Below are positions 39,391-48,690 of a DNA stretch of 64,000 nt, piece by piece. Within the stretch, counting starts at the first letter, position 1, and every line of letters starts with the position of its first letter. The notes beneath the pieces were generated by a model that worked only from the letters and a program-made list of their open reading frames with translations, made no database searches and was not told the origin of the DNA. A program made the translations under genes and the position numbers. Location of the stretch: contig NZ_MTQO01000054.1 in NCBI RefSeq assembly GCF_001984155.1, positions 744,001-808,000 of the forward strand, written 5' to 3'. The stretch comes from Actinosynnema sp. ALI-1.44 (GTDB lineage Bacteria; Actinomycetota; Actinomycetes; Mycobacteriales; Pseudonocardiaceae).

Positions 39391-42300
39391 ATGGACAAGA
39401 GTGCACTGGGGGAGCAGGGTCGGCGGGCATCGTCGAGGGTCGAGTTGCTGGGCCCGGTCAGGGTGATGCACGACGGCGTGGAAGTCGGGCTGGGACCCGG
39501 CAGGCAACGGGCTGTCTTCGTGGTTCTCGCGATGCGGCCCGGGCAGTCGGTTTCGCGGGCCGAGCTGGTCGAAGCCGTGTGGGGCCACGCGGCACCTGCC
39601 AGCGCCGACGGCAGCGTCTACACCTATGTTTCCGGCTTGCGCAGGGCGCTGCGCGAGCTGGGCCGCGATGTCATTGTGTCCGCTGGAAACGGTTATTCGT
39701 TGCGAGTGGACGCACACCAGGTCGACGTCACGCTCTTCGACGAACTATGCGAGCAGGCGAATGCGTTGGCCGCCCGCGAGGACCACCGGGCGGTGACCGA
39801 GAAACTCGGCGACGCCCTGGTGCTGTGGCGTGGCGAGGCGTTCGCGGGCGTGCCGGGGCCGTTCGCCGAGCAGGAGCGGATCAGGCTCGAACAGTCGTGG
39901 CTGCGCGCGGTGCAGACGTACGCCAAGGCGCGACTGGAACTCGGCGACCACGTCGAGGTCGCCGCCGACCTGGAAGTGCTCGTGCGGTCCCACCCGTTGC
40001 GGGAGCCCTTGCGGGAGCTGCTGATGGTCGCGCTGGCCCGCAGCGGCAGGCACGCCGAGGCGCTGGAGGTCTTCGAGGACGCGCGGGCGACCCTGGCGCG
40101 GGAACTGGGCGCCCAACCGGGCCCCACACTGCGACAGGTGCACGCCGACGTGCTCGCGGGCAAGGATCTGGCCGCCCAGCCGCGAATGCCGAGCCTGCAC
40201 GTGATGCCGTACTCGGTCAAGGCGCGGCCGGACCACCCGTTCGTCGGCCGGCAGCGGGAACTCGGCCTGCTCCGGCAACTGCTGACACGGATGCGTGCGG
40301 GCGACGGCGGCGCCGTCTGGGTCGAGGGCGAACCGGGGATCGGCAAGTCCGAGCTGATCGGCGCCGCCCTCGACGGGGTCGGGGGCCAGATCGGCTGGGC
40401 GGTGGCGGACGAGCTGTCCGGCCGGTTCCCGCTGCAGATCATGCTGGAGTGCCTCGGGCTGGACCGCAAGCTGCCCGCGGGCGAGTCCGTGGTGACTGTT
40501 GTGGAGCGGTTGTGCGATCGCGGGCCGCTCGTGCTCGTGCTCGACGACATGCAATGGGCGGACGCCGACAGCGTGCTGGCCTGGCGCAGGCTGTGCGATG
40601 CGGCCAAACGCCTGCCGCTGCTGCTGATCTGCGCGGTCAACACCGGGCACGGCCGGGCGGACCTGCGCGAGCTGCGTGGGTACGTCGAAAGCGGGGGCTC
40701 GTCGATCGAACTCGGCCCGCTCTCCTATGTGGAAAGTGAAGCGCTGCTGACCGGCCTCGTGCGCGCCCGCCCCGGCCGGGCGCTGCGCCGGATCGCCGCA
40801 CGGGCGGACGGCAATCCCCTGTACATCACGGAAGTCGTCGCCGCCTTGCGGGCGGACGACGCGATCGACACGGTCGACGGCGTCGCCGACGTCGACGAGG
40901 GCGAAGTCGACGACGCGCCGCGGACACTGGCCGCCGCGGTCGAGCGGTCGTCGAAGTCGTTGTCCGACAGCACGAAGGAGATGCTCGTCTGGGTCGCCGT
41001 GCTCGGCGCCGACGCGGCCATCGGCACCATCGCCGCGGCTTCCGAGCGGCCGGTGTGGCACCTCGTGCGCGCCGTGACCGACGCGGTGGAAGCGAACGTG
41101 CTCGTCGAAGACGGCCCGAAGCTGGTCTTCCGGCACCAGCTGATGCGGGACACGGTGTACGGCGGCATCGCGGGCCCGACCCGTGGCGTGCTGCACCGGC
41201 AGGCCGCCAAGGTGCTCGCCGAGGCGGGCGCCCCGCCGCACCGGGTGTCGGAGCAGTTGGTGGCGGCGGGCGGGGACACCGGCCCGTGGGTGGCGGGCTG
41301 GCTGGCCGAGCACGCCGCCGAGCTCGCCGTCCGGGCACCGCTGGTCGCGGCCGAACTGCTCGCCCAGGTGATCGACACCGTCGAACTCGGCGACCCGCGC
41401 CGCGAGACACTGCTCGTGGCCGAGGTGCGGGTGCTGTTCCAGCTGTCCCGTGACCCGGAGGCGGAAGCGCGGCACGCGCTGGCGTTGTGCACGGATCCCG
41501 CGCGGTGCGCGGAGATGCGGCAGCTGCTCGCGGCGATCGTCTACCGGCAAGGGCGCCGGGCGGAAGCCGTCGCGACGCTCACCGAGACCCCGCTCGACCC
41601 GGCGCTGCCGGAGGTGTGGCGGTTGCGGCACAAGGCGTTGCTGGCGTACCTGCGGCGTGACATGAGCAACGTCGACACGGCCGAGGTCGCCGCCAAGGAC
41701 GCGTACGAGGACGCGGCCGTCGCGGGCGACGACTTCCTGGCCGCACACGCGTTGCAGACCAGGTGGCTGGTGGACTCCATGCGCCGCGACCACGTCGAGG
41801 CGCTGCGGCACATCGACGAGGCGATCACCCTCATCGAGGGCAAGCCCGACTACACCGGCATGCACTTCGACCTGCTGGACAACAAGATCTACTCGCTGCA
41901 GAACCTCGACCGGCTCGACGACGCGGACGCGGTGCTCGGCGTGGCGGCCGGACTCAGCCCGGCCGAAGGTGTTCCGATCGGCATGCACGTGACCGCCGCG
42001 GTGCACAACTACTGGCGGGGCCGGTGGGACGAGTCGCTGCGGTCGCTCGGCGCGGTCGTCGGCGACGGCCCGTCGATCACGTACGCGGGCCTGATCGACG
42101 CGGGCCCGGCCAGACTGCTGCTCTACGGCCTGTCGGCGTTGATCTGCGCCCGCAGGGGCAACCACGTCGAGGCGGCGGCGCACCTCGACGCGGCCGAGCA
42201 CTGCCTGGTGGTCACCAAGGCCGAGGTGGAGAGCCTGGATTTCCTGCTCGCCGCCCGAGCGCTGGTCGCGGTCCAGGAGGGCGATCTGGTGCGGGGCTAC

Positions 42301-42720
42301 GCCGAACTGGCGCCGATCCTGCAGCCGCGCTACGCCGGGATGATGCTGCGCCACCAGTGGTTGCCCGCGCTCGTGCGGGTCGCGGCCAGGATGGGCGACT
42401 GGGCGAAGGTGGAGCAGGCCGTCGAGGCGGTGGAGTTCGAGGCGGCCCGCGAACCCGTGCCCGCTCGGGCTTTCGCCGCGCTGCAACGCTGCCGCGCACT
42501 GCTCACGCGTGATCCCGAACCGGCCATGGTCGCCGCCGACCACTACCGCAGGGTCGGCAGACCGGTGGAACTGGCTGCGGCGCTCGGCGACATCGCCGAC
42601 CTGTTCGCCGAGCGCGGCCGACCGGCCGACGCCCGCGCCGCCTCGGCCGAGGCCGCGGAGATCTTCACCGGGGTCGGGGCCGGATGGGATCTCGCGCAGC
42701 TGGGCCTCAGGGCCGGGTGA
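39391..42720 (+). CDS. Giant BTAD/AAA transcriptional regulator
   Basis: 1109 aa from ATG 39391 (MDKSALGEQG); GTG 39379 is an alternative. Winged helix about 15-105 (VELLGPVRVMHDG, SVYTYVSGLRRALRE), BTAD about 110-255, NTPase with Walker A EGEPGIGKSEL near 315 and Walker B LVLVLDDMQWAD, then a long TPR-like tail. There is no C-terminal LuxR domain. It closely parallels the regulator at 43800 in phrases such as NKIYSLQNLDRLDDA and MLRHQWLPALVRVAARMGD, so the two are paralogues. Probably ATP-dependent activator of metabolite genes. Its divergent neighbour is the GntR protein. Confidence 0.9.
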   Translation: MDKSALGEQGRRASSRVELLGPVRVMHDGVEVGLGPGRQRAVFVVLAMRPGQSVSRAELVEAVWGHAAPASADGSVYTYVSGLRRALRELGRDVIVSAGNGYSLRVDAHQVDVTLFDELCEQANALAAREDHRAVTEKLGDALVLWRGEAFAGVPGPFAEQERIRLEQSWLRAVQTYAKARLELGDHVEVAADLEVLVRSHPLREPLRELLMVALARSGRHAEALEVFEDARATLARELGAQPGPTLRQVHADVLAGKDLAAQPRMPSLHVMPYSVKARPDHPFVGRQRELGLLRQLLTRMRAGDGGAVWVEGEPGIGKSELIGAALDGVGGQIGWAVADELSGRFPLQIMLECLGLDRKLPAGESVVTVVERLCDRGPLVLVLDDMQWADADSVLAWRRLCDAAKRLPLLLICAVNTGHGRADLRELRGYVESGGSSIELGPLSYVESEALLTGLVRARPGRALRRIAARADGNPLYITEVVAALRADDAIDTVDGVADVDEGEVDDAPRTLAAAVERSSKSLSDSTKEMLVWVAVLGADAAIGTIAAASERPVWHLVRAVTDAVEANVLVEDGPKLVFRHQLMRDTVYGGIAGPTRGVLHRQAAKVLAEAGAPPHRVSEQLVAAGGDTGPWVAGWLAEHAAELAVRAPLVAAELLAQVIDTVELGDPRRETLLVAEVRVLFQLSRDPEAEARHALALCTDPARCAEMRQLLAAIVYRQGRRAEAVATLTETPLDPALPEVWRLRHKALLAYLRRDMSNVDTAEVAAKDAYEDAAVAGDDFLAAHALQTRWLVDSMRRDHVEALRHIDEAITLIEGKPDYTGMHFDLLDNKIYSLQNLDRLDDADAVLGVAAGLSPAEGVPIGMHVTAAVHNYWRGRWDESLRSLGAVVGDGPSITYAGLIDAGPARLLLYGLSALICARRGNHVEAAAHLDAAEHCLVVTKAEVESLDFLLAARALVAVQEGDLVRGYAELAPILQPRYAGMMLRHQWLPALVRVAARMGDWAKVEQAVEAVEFEAAREPVPARAFAALQRCRALLTRDPEPAMVAADHYRRVGRPVELAAALGDIADLFAERGRPADARAASAEAAEIFTGVGAGWDLAQLGLRAG

Positions 42721-42741
42721 CTCCGGACAACGCGGTTGACG

Positions 42742-42762
42742 CTAGTGGTTCGTGACCACTAG
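42742..42762. terminator. Convergent-gene hairpin
   Basis: CTAGTGGT (42742-42749) and ACCACTAG (42755-42762) are perfect eight-base arms with a five-base loop. The right arm includes the stop codon (TAG) of the minus-strand LuxR gene, so this serves as a compact bidirectional terminator with the BTAD gene. Confidence 0.7.
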
Positions 42763-43376
42763 ATAACGCCCGCGCGCAGGGCGTACGCGACCGCGTGCGC
42801 CCGGTTTCGCAGGTGCAACCTGCTCGTCATGTTGAAGATGACGTTCTTGACCGTGCGCTCGGAGTACGCCAGTTCCTTGGCGATCTCCTCGGTGCCCCAC
42901 CCCTCCGCGATCAACCGCAGCACGTCGACCTCGCGCGGTTCGAGACCGGACGCGCTCAACCCGTTGGGTGCGAGTACTTCCCGCTGTAGGACCTTGATCC
43001 GGCGCAGCAGTGTGCCGAGCACGTCACGCGGCATCACGCCGTTGCCCGACGACGCCGCGACGATGCAGTCGACCAGCTGGTCACCCGTCACCGAGTTCTT
43101 CGGCAGGATTGCCACGACGTGGCACTCGACCAGGGTGAGCAGGGGCCCCTCGCCCAGCTCCCCGGTCATCAGCACGGTCGGCAACCCACCTTCGGCGACC
43201 GAGTTCCGCAGCCGTGCCAACGCTTCCGGCCCGACCCGTTCGGTGGACAGCACCTGGACCGTCGCCTCGTCGCGCTTGTCGACCACGGCCACTTCGGGTC
43301 TCTGCTGGAGGTAGCTGGACAACCCCACGTACGTGATGGGGTCGGTGGCTTGTATGACGACCTTTACCCGTTCCAT
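42759..43376 (-). CDS. Orphan LuxR-family regulator with atypical receiver domain
   Basis: 205 aa from ATG 43376. The C-terminal LuxR helix-turn-helix is typical: GLEPREVDVLRLIAEGWGTE and ERTVKNVIFNMTSRLHLRNR. The N-terminal receiver-like domain (about 1-125) keeps the fold and the Lys of ILPKNSV, but the segment that should hold the phospho-accepting Asp reads VQVLSTERVGPE without it. It is thus probably not controlled by phosphorylation; such atypical regulators may respond to small ligands. No kinase gene is adjacent. It is flanked by two giant BTAD genes and shares a 423-base intergenic region with the second. Confidence 0.88.
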   Translation of the reverse strand: MERVKVVIQATDPITYVGLSSYLQQRPEVAVVDKRDEATVQVLSTERVGPEALARLRNSVAEGGLPTVLMTGELGEGPLLTLVECHVVAILPKNSVTGDQLVDCIVAASSGNGVMPRDVLGTLLRRIKVLQREVLAPNGLSASGLEPREVDVLRLIAEGWGTEEIAKELAYSERTVKNVIFNMTSRLHLRNRAHAVAYALRAGVI

Positions 43377-43799
43377 CGCGATCGCGCCTTCCCCGACTAG
43401 CTCGCCTGTGGAATGGGATTAAGTCTTCGCCAATGGTCTTCATAAACTCTTGCCGGGATTTGAACGAACCCGCAAGTAACCTTGACGGCGGGCGTGACAG
43501 GAGTCACCCGGGTGGCGGATTGTCCGTTTGCGGCGGGGTCCGCGGCGCGCCACGTAGTCGTATTGAAGCTCACCGGCGGCCGGAGGAGAAGGAGTTTCTG
43601 CTGTTCGGCGACTTTTTGACACCTGCGGTTGCCCTGTTGACCACATCGCCGCTCGGTCACGGAGAGTGATATATATGTGTGAACGGCATCACACTGGGGA
43701 ATTTCATAGTGTGCTCATAAAGACTCCCGCATAGCCGCTCCGGCCCGTGCTGGAAAGGCTGTCAGCGCGGTATCCTCGCGAGGGATTCGGGGGTGAGTG
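43377..43799. promoter_or_regulatory. Divergent regulatory region with TCACAC/GTGTGA palindromes
   Basis: No gene is seen in these 423 bases. An AT-rich patch (ATATATATG around 43668-43677) is followed by GTGTGA (43677-43682), six bases, and TCACAC (43689-43694). An overlapping CACACT (43690-43695) pairs with AGTGTG (43708-43713). Three half-sites of one motif so close to the BTAD start (43800) look like an operator or activator site over its promoter. Confidence 0.55.
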
Positions 43800-46700
43800 A
43801 TGGCGGCGGAGCCGGTTGAGCCCCTGCGCGTCCAAGTGCTGGGCACGGTCAGCGCGTGGCGGGGCGAACAGCGTTTGGACCTGGGATCGGGGCGGCAGTG
43901 CGCGGTGTTCGCCGCGTTGGCGATGCGTGCGAACCGGGTCGTCTCCCGTGAGGATCTGGTCACCTCGGTATGGGGTGACAACCCGCCGACCGGCGCGAGC
44001 GGCAGCCTCTACACATATGTCTCCAGGCTGCGGCGAGTGCTCGAACCGGACCGTTCCCGGTGGTCCGGCGGCCACACTCTGGTCTCGGCCGGTTCCGGCT
44101 ACTCCCTGCAACTCGGCGACGGCCTGCTGGACGTCACCGAGTTCGACCGGCTCAGGGAATCGGCCAACGACCTGTGGAACCGCCGGGACCTGACAGCGGC
44201 GAGAGCGGCCATGGACGCGGCGCTCGCGCTCTGGCACGGCGAGGCCCTCGCGGGCATCGAAGGCCCGGCCGCGGCGCTGCACCGCAAGCGGCTGGCCGAG
44301 CTGAGGCTGGCCGCGCTGGAACGCCGTGCCGAGATCATGCTCGCCGCCGGTGACACCACCGGCGCGGTGACCGAGCTGTACCGGCTGGCCGGGGCGCACC
44401 CGTTGCGGGAAAGCCTGCGCGGCCTGCTGATGACCGCGTTGCACCGGGTCGGCCGCGACCCCGAGGCGCTCGAGGTCTACGACGAGACCAAGCGGATCCT
44501 GATCGAACAGCTCGGCATCGAGCCGGGCGCGAACCTGCGCCGGATCCACGACGAGATCGTCTCGCGCCGCGGCGCGACCGTCGCCGCGACCCGCACGCCG
44601 TCGCTGGCCACCCTGGCCATGCCGGACGTGTTCGTCGGCAGGTCCGGCATGCTTTCCGCGTTGCGCAACCGGTTGGTGGACGTGCTGCACGGCAGCGGCG
44701 CGGCGGTCTGGGTCGAAGGCGAGTCGGGGATCGGCAAGTCCGCGCTGCTGGCCGCCGCGCTCGGGGACGCGGCCGACCGCGGTGGCCAGCTGCTGTGGTC
44801 GGCGGGCGACGAGGTCGGCAGGCGCTTCCCCCTCGGCCTGATCACGTCGTGCCTCGGCGTGGAGGCACGGTCGACCGACCCGCGGCGCTTGGCCGTCGCC
44901 GAGGCGCTGCGCACGGGCGAGTCCGGTGACGACCCGCTGGTCGCCGCGGTCGACCTGCTGATCGACCTGATCGAACAGCTCTGCGCCGACGGCCCGGTCG
45001 TACTGGTGCTCGACGACATGCAGTGGTCCGACGACGCGAGCCTGCTCGTCTGGCACCGGATGGTCCGGCTCACCCGGCAACTGCCGCTGCTGCTCGTCGG
45101 CTCGGCGAGGCTCCTGCCGCGCCGGGCGGAGCTGGACCAGCTGCGGTCGGTCGTGTCCACCTGGGGCGGGGACCTGCACACGCTCGAACCGCTCGACGAA
45201 GCGGGCACGGCCGAGCTCGCCGGACGGCTGCTCGGCGCGGAACCCGGCGCGACCCTGCTCGGCCTGACCGACAGCGCCGCGGGCAACCCGGCGTTCATCC
45301 GCGAGATCGTCGACGCGCTGGTCCGCGACGAGGCGATCACGATCGACGACGGCATCGCGGACGTCGACGACATCGACACCGAGGGCCTGACCGCGGCACA
45401 GCCGGCGCTGGCGTCGGTCGTCACGCGGCGGACCGGGCACCTGGCCAACCTGACCAAGGACGCGCTGCGCTGGGCCGCGCTGCTCGGCGTCGAGTTCGAC
45501 CTCGGCGACCTCGCGACGGTGATGGCCCGTCCGGCGTCCGAGCTGATCAGGGCGATCGAGGAGGCGACGGCGGCGGGAGTGCTGCGTGAGGCCGGGCAGC
45601 GGTTCGCGTTCCGGCACCCGCTGGTGCGCCGCGCCCTGTACGAGGCGATGCCGGTGGCCGTGCGGATCGCGTTGCACCGCCAGGCAGCCGAGACGCTCGA
45701 CGAGGCAGGCGCCCCGGTTTCCCTGGTGGCGGCCCAGTTGCAAGGCGCGGGTGTGCCGGTGGACGCGTGGGTCACGCGCTGGCTGCTGGCCAACACGAAC
45801 GCGGTCGCCCGCCGATCCCCGACCAGCGCCGCGGACCTGCTGGAACGCGCGATCGCCAGCCCCGGCCTGCGCGACGAGGCGCGCGAAACCCTCACCGCCC
45901 GGCTGGTTCGCGTGCTGTTCTGGCTGGGGCGTGACCCGGGCGTGCAGGCGCGTGCGGTGCTCGCGATGACCATTGACCCGGACCGGTCCGCGGAGATGCG
46001 GCTGGTCCTGGCCTACCTCGACTACCTCGGGCACGACAACGCCCGCGCGATCGAAGCTCTCGACCAGGTGATCAGCGACCCGGAAGTCCCCGAACACTGG
46101 CGCGCACGCCACCAGGCGCTGCGGGTGATGGTGCGCCGCAGCGGAATGGAGGACCTGGCCGCGTCGGAGCCGGACGCGCTGACGGAACTGAGCAAGGCCG
46201 TCGCCGCGAAGGACTTCTTCGGCATCGCGCAGTGGTCGCAGTCGCTCTGGCTGACCGCGTCCATGACGCGCAGGCACGCCGAGGCGCTCGACCACATCAA
46301 CACCGCGATCGCGGCGATCTCCAGCCGCCCGGAGCTGGCGGATCTGCTGCTGAGCTTCCTGGACAACAAGATGTTCACGCTGCAGAACCTCGACCGGCTC
46401 GACGACGCGGGCCAGACCCTCGACGCGGCACGCCACCTGGTCACCAGGTCGAACCTGCCGAGCGGTCCGTACATCGCCGCGGCCGTGCACCACTTCTGGC
46501 TCGGCCGGTGGGACGAGGCACTGGGCGACCTGGACTCGGTGATGCGCGACGGCCCGGAGATCACGTTCTACGGCCTGCGCCAGCACGGCGTGATCCGGCT
46601 GCTGCACGGCACCGCCGCACTCATCGCGGTGCACCGGGACGACTCGGTCAGCCTGGAACGCCACCTCAAACTGGTCACCGACCTACCGGACCCGACACCG

Positions 46701-47483
46701 GAGGCCAGGGACAACATCGACTTCCTGCTGATGGCGCAAGCGCTCGCGGCCGAGCAGCGCGGCCGTCCGGCGGAGGCGCTCGAACTGCTCGCGCCCGTGT
46801 TCGACCATGACTTCTCCCAGATGATGCTGCGCCACCAGTGGCTGCCCAAGCTGGTCCGGCTCGCGCTGGACCTCGGCGACCGCGACCTGGCCGCCCGTGC
46901 GCTGAAGCTCTGCGAGGCCGAGGCCGCGATGGAGGTCCGGCCCGCCCGCGCGACCGCCGCGGTGCAGTGGTGCCGCGGGCTGATCGAGCAGGATCCGGGC
47001 GCGCTGCTGACCGTGGCCAAGCACTTCGCCGTGGTCGGCAGGAAAGTCGAACACGGCATGGCCTCCGAGGACGCGGCGATCCTGCTGGCCGCCGACCGCA
47101 GGCTCGACGAGGCTCGTGCGGCGCTGCACGACGCGGTGATCGTGTTCACCGAACTCGGCGCGGCGTGGGACGTCCGCCGGGCCGAGTCGCGGCTGGCGCC
47201 GTTCGGCCTGAGCACGGTCGTCGTGCCGGCCGGGCCGCTGTCCAAAGTGGAGATCCGGATCGCCAGGCTGGTCGCGGCGGGCTGGCCGAACGCCGACATC
47301 GCCACCCAGCTGTCGCTGTCGCGCAGCACAGTGCAGATGCACGTGTCCCGCATCCTGCGCAAGCTGGGGGTGGACTCCAGACTGGCCGTCACCAACGACC
47401 TGATCAACGGCCGCCTGTCGTGGATGGGGAACCCCGGGGCGTCTGACGCCGGTGAGGTCGCCTGCACGGCACGCGTACGCTGA
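43800..47483 (+). CDS. Giant BTAD/AAA regulator with C-terminal LuxR domain
   Basis: 1227 aa from ATG 43800 (MAAEPVEPLR); GTG 43797 is directly before it. Winged helix about 10-100 (LYTYVSRLRRVLEPD), BTAD about 105-255, Walker A EGESGIGKSAL near 310, Walker B VVLVLDDMQWSDD near 405, TPR-like middle, and a LuxR helix-turn-helix at about 1145-1205 (KVEIRIARLVAAGWPNADIA, SRSTVQMHVSRILRKLGV). It thus has DNA-binding domains at both ends, an uncommon combination of the SARP and LAL/MalT regulator types. The paralogue at 39391 lacks the LuxR part. Confidence 0.9.
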   Translation: MAAEPVEPLRVQVLGTVSAWRGEQRLDLGSGRQCAVFAALAMRANRVVSREDLVTSVWGDNPPTGASGSLYTYVSRLRRVLEPDRSRWSGGHTLVSAGSGYSLQLGDGLLDVTEFDRLRESANDLWNRRDLTAARAAMDAALALWHGEALAGIEGPAAALHRKRLAELRLAALERRAEIMLAAGDTTGAVTELYRLAGAHPLRESLRGLLMTALHRVGRDPEALEVYDETKRILIEQLGIEPGANLRRIHDEIVSRRGATVAATRTPSLATLAMPDVFVGRSGMLSALRNRLVDVLHGSGAAVWVEGESGIGKSALLAAALGDAADRGGQLLWSAGDEVGRRFPLGLITSCLGVEARSTDPRRLAVAEALRTGESGDDPLVAAVDLLIDLIEQLCADGPVVLVLDDMQWSDDASLLVWHRMVRLTRQLPLLLVGSARLLPRRAELDQLRSVVSTWGGDLHTLEPLDEAGTAELAGRLLGAEPGATLLGLTDSAAGNPAFIREIVDALVRDEAITIDDGIADVDDIDTEGLTAAQPALASVVTRRTGHLANLTKDALRWAALLGVEFDLGDLATVMARPASELIRAIEEATAAGVLREAGQRFAFRHPLVRRALYEAMPVAVRIALHRQAAETLDEAGAPVSLVAAQLQGAGVPVDAWVTRWLLANTNAVARRSPTSAADLLERAIASPGLRDEARETLTARLVRVLFWLGRDPGVQARAVLAMTIDPDRSAEMRLVLAYLDYLGHDNARAIEALDQVISDPEVPEHWRARHQALRVMVRRSGMEDLAASEPDALTELSKAVAAKDFFGIAQWSQSLWLTASMTRRHAEALDHINTAIAAISSRPELADLLLSFLDNKMFTLQNLDRLDDAGQTLDAARHLVTRSNLPSGPYIAAAVHHFWLGRWDEALGDLDSVMRDGPEITFYGLRQHGVIRLLHGTAALIAVHRDDSVSLERHLKLVTDLPDPTPEARDNIDFLLMAQALAAEQRGRPAEALELLAPVFDHDFSQMMLRHQWLPKLVRLALDLGDRDLAARALKLCEAEAAMEVRPARATAAVQWCRGLIEQDPGALLTVAKHFAVVGRKVEHGMASEDAAILLAADRRLDEARAALHDAVIVFTELGAAWDVRRAESRLAPFGLSTVVVPAGPLSKVEIRIARLVAAGWPNADIATQLSLSRSTVQMHVSRILRKLGVDSRLAVTNDLINGRLSWMGNPGASDAGEVACTARVR

Positions 47484-47487
47484 TCGT

Positions 47488-48627
47488 GTGGAATCGGGCA
47501 GCGGGCCGGTTCAGCAGAGCCAGAAAGACTGGCTCGAGATCCGGCGGGCGTCCGGTGTGCGTGGACGCGAACTGAGCGAGCTCGCCGCGTGGCTGTACGA
47601 CGACGCCGACCGTGCTCCGGGCGGTCACGTCCTGGCCGGTCCGGGCTGGTTGTCAGGAGAGCCGGTCGAGCTGGACCAGGTCCGCCTCGTGTGGTCCGGT
47701 TCCCGTGAGCCAGCGCCTGAACACGGACCGCGAGACCACGTGCTCCCGTTGACCGACAGGGGCGACAGGTACTTCGGCTACAGCCGGGCCGTGCGTGATC
47801 TGGTCCGCCCGAGGCTGCTGGAGAATCGCCTGAGCTACCGGCTGCTGGACGTCTCCCGTGATGACGGGTTGTCGTTGACCTTCGCGACGACCACGTTCTT
47901 CGAAGTCTTCGACGTGAAGCAAGCCGTCGCGCACGAGTTCAAGGCGGCCTGGGCGCGTTCCGGCCGGTCTGTGCCCGACTGGGCTGATCTTCCGTTGCGG
48001 GCCGCGATCGGAGACCCTTTCGATCCGCGGAATCTGCTCATGTCGCCCGGCATCAGCACGTTGACCATCAGGCGGTCGCGCACCGGTGACCACCGTTTCG
48101 TGTTGCACGAACGCGACGGCGGCAAGGTGGCGGACGGCGGCGGCCTCTGCCACGTCATGCCCGCGGGTGAGTTCCAACCGTCGTCCGTGCACCCTGTGGA
48201 CATTCGGGACGACTTCTCGTTGTGGCGGAACATCATGCGGGAGTTCTCCGAGGAGTTCCTCGGAAATCCCGAACACGACGGCGCGGCGTCGACGTCGATC
48301 GACTACACCGACGACGAACCGTTCCGTTCGTTCGGGGAAGCGCGCGCGAACGGCGAGTTCCGGCTCTGGCACTACGGCCTGGTGCTGGAACCTCTCGAAC
48401 TCGGCGCGATCCAGTTGACGGTCGCCGTGGTCGAGGACAGCGCGTTCGACCGGCTCTTCGCGAACATGGTCACAGCCAACGACGAAGGTCACGTGGTCGG
48501 TGCCAACGGCCGAGTCGACATCCCGTTCACCGGTGAGGCGATTGAGCGGTTGAACCCACGGCTGTCGGCGAGCGCGCTCACCCTGCTGCGGCTGGCGTGG
48601 CGGGACCGGCGGTTGCTGCTGGGCTGA
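47488..48627 (+). CDS. Conserved protein with Nudix-like box
   Basis: 379 aa from GTG 47488, four bases after the BTAD stop. The C-terminal half has GGLCHVMPAGEFQPSS near 212-227 and, after DFSLWRNIM, REFSEEFLG near 250-258. The RExxEE core resembles a Nudix box, though spacing from the Gly-rich part differs from the strict pattern. The N-terminal half (up to about 190) has no recognised domain. I recall similar actinobacterial proteins annotated only as regulators or hypotheticals. It may hydrolyse or sense a nucleotide derivative (weak inference). Confidence 0.7.
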   Translation: MESGSGPVQQSQKDWLEIRRASGVRGRELSELAAWLYDDADRAPGGHVLAGPGWLSGEPVELDQVRLVWSGSREPAPEHGPRDHVLPLTDRGDRYFGYSRAVRDLVRPRLLENRLSYRLLDVSRDDGLSLTFATTTFFEVFDVKQAVAHEFKAAWARSGRSVPDWADLPLRAAIGDPFDPRNLLMSPGISTLTIRRSRTGDHRFVLHERDGGKVADGGGLCHVMPAGEFQPSSVHPVDIRDDFSLWRNIMREFSEEFLGNPEHDGAASTSIDYTDDEPFRSFGEARANGEFRLWHYGLVLEPLELGAIQLTVAVVEDSAFDRLFANMVTANDEGHVVGANGRVDIPFTGEAIERLNPRLSASALTLLRLAWRDRRLLLG

Positions 48628-48690
48628 TTCGCGGCGGGCCCGACTTGTGGCGGGGAGTCATGTGCTCACGTGGTCGCTAGGGTTCGGTGT

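Noticed and set aside
39745-42543. 932-codon minus-strand frame opposite the giant BTAD gene
   Set aside because: Shadow of the real plus-strand gene; His/Arg/Gln-rich without domains. The same holds for 43704-46664 and 12394-13368.
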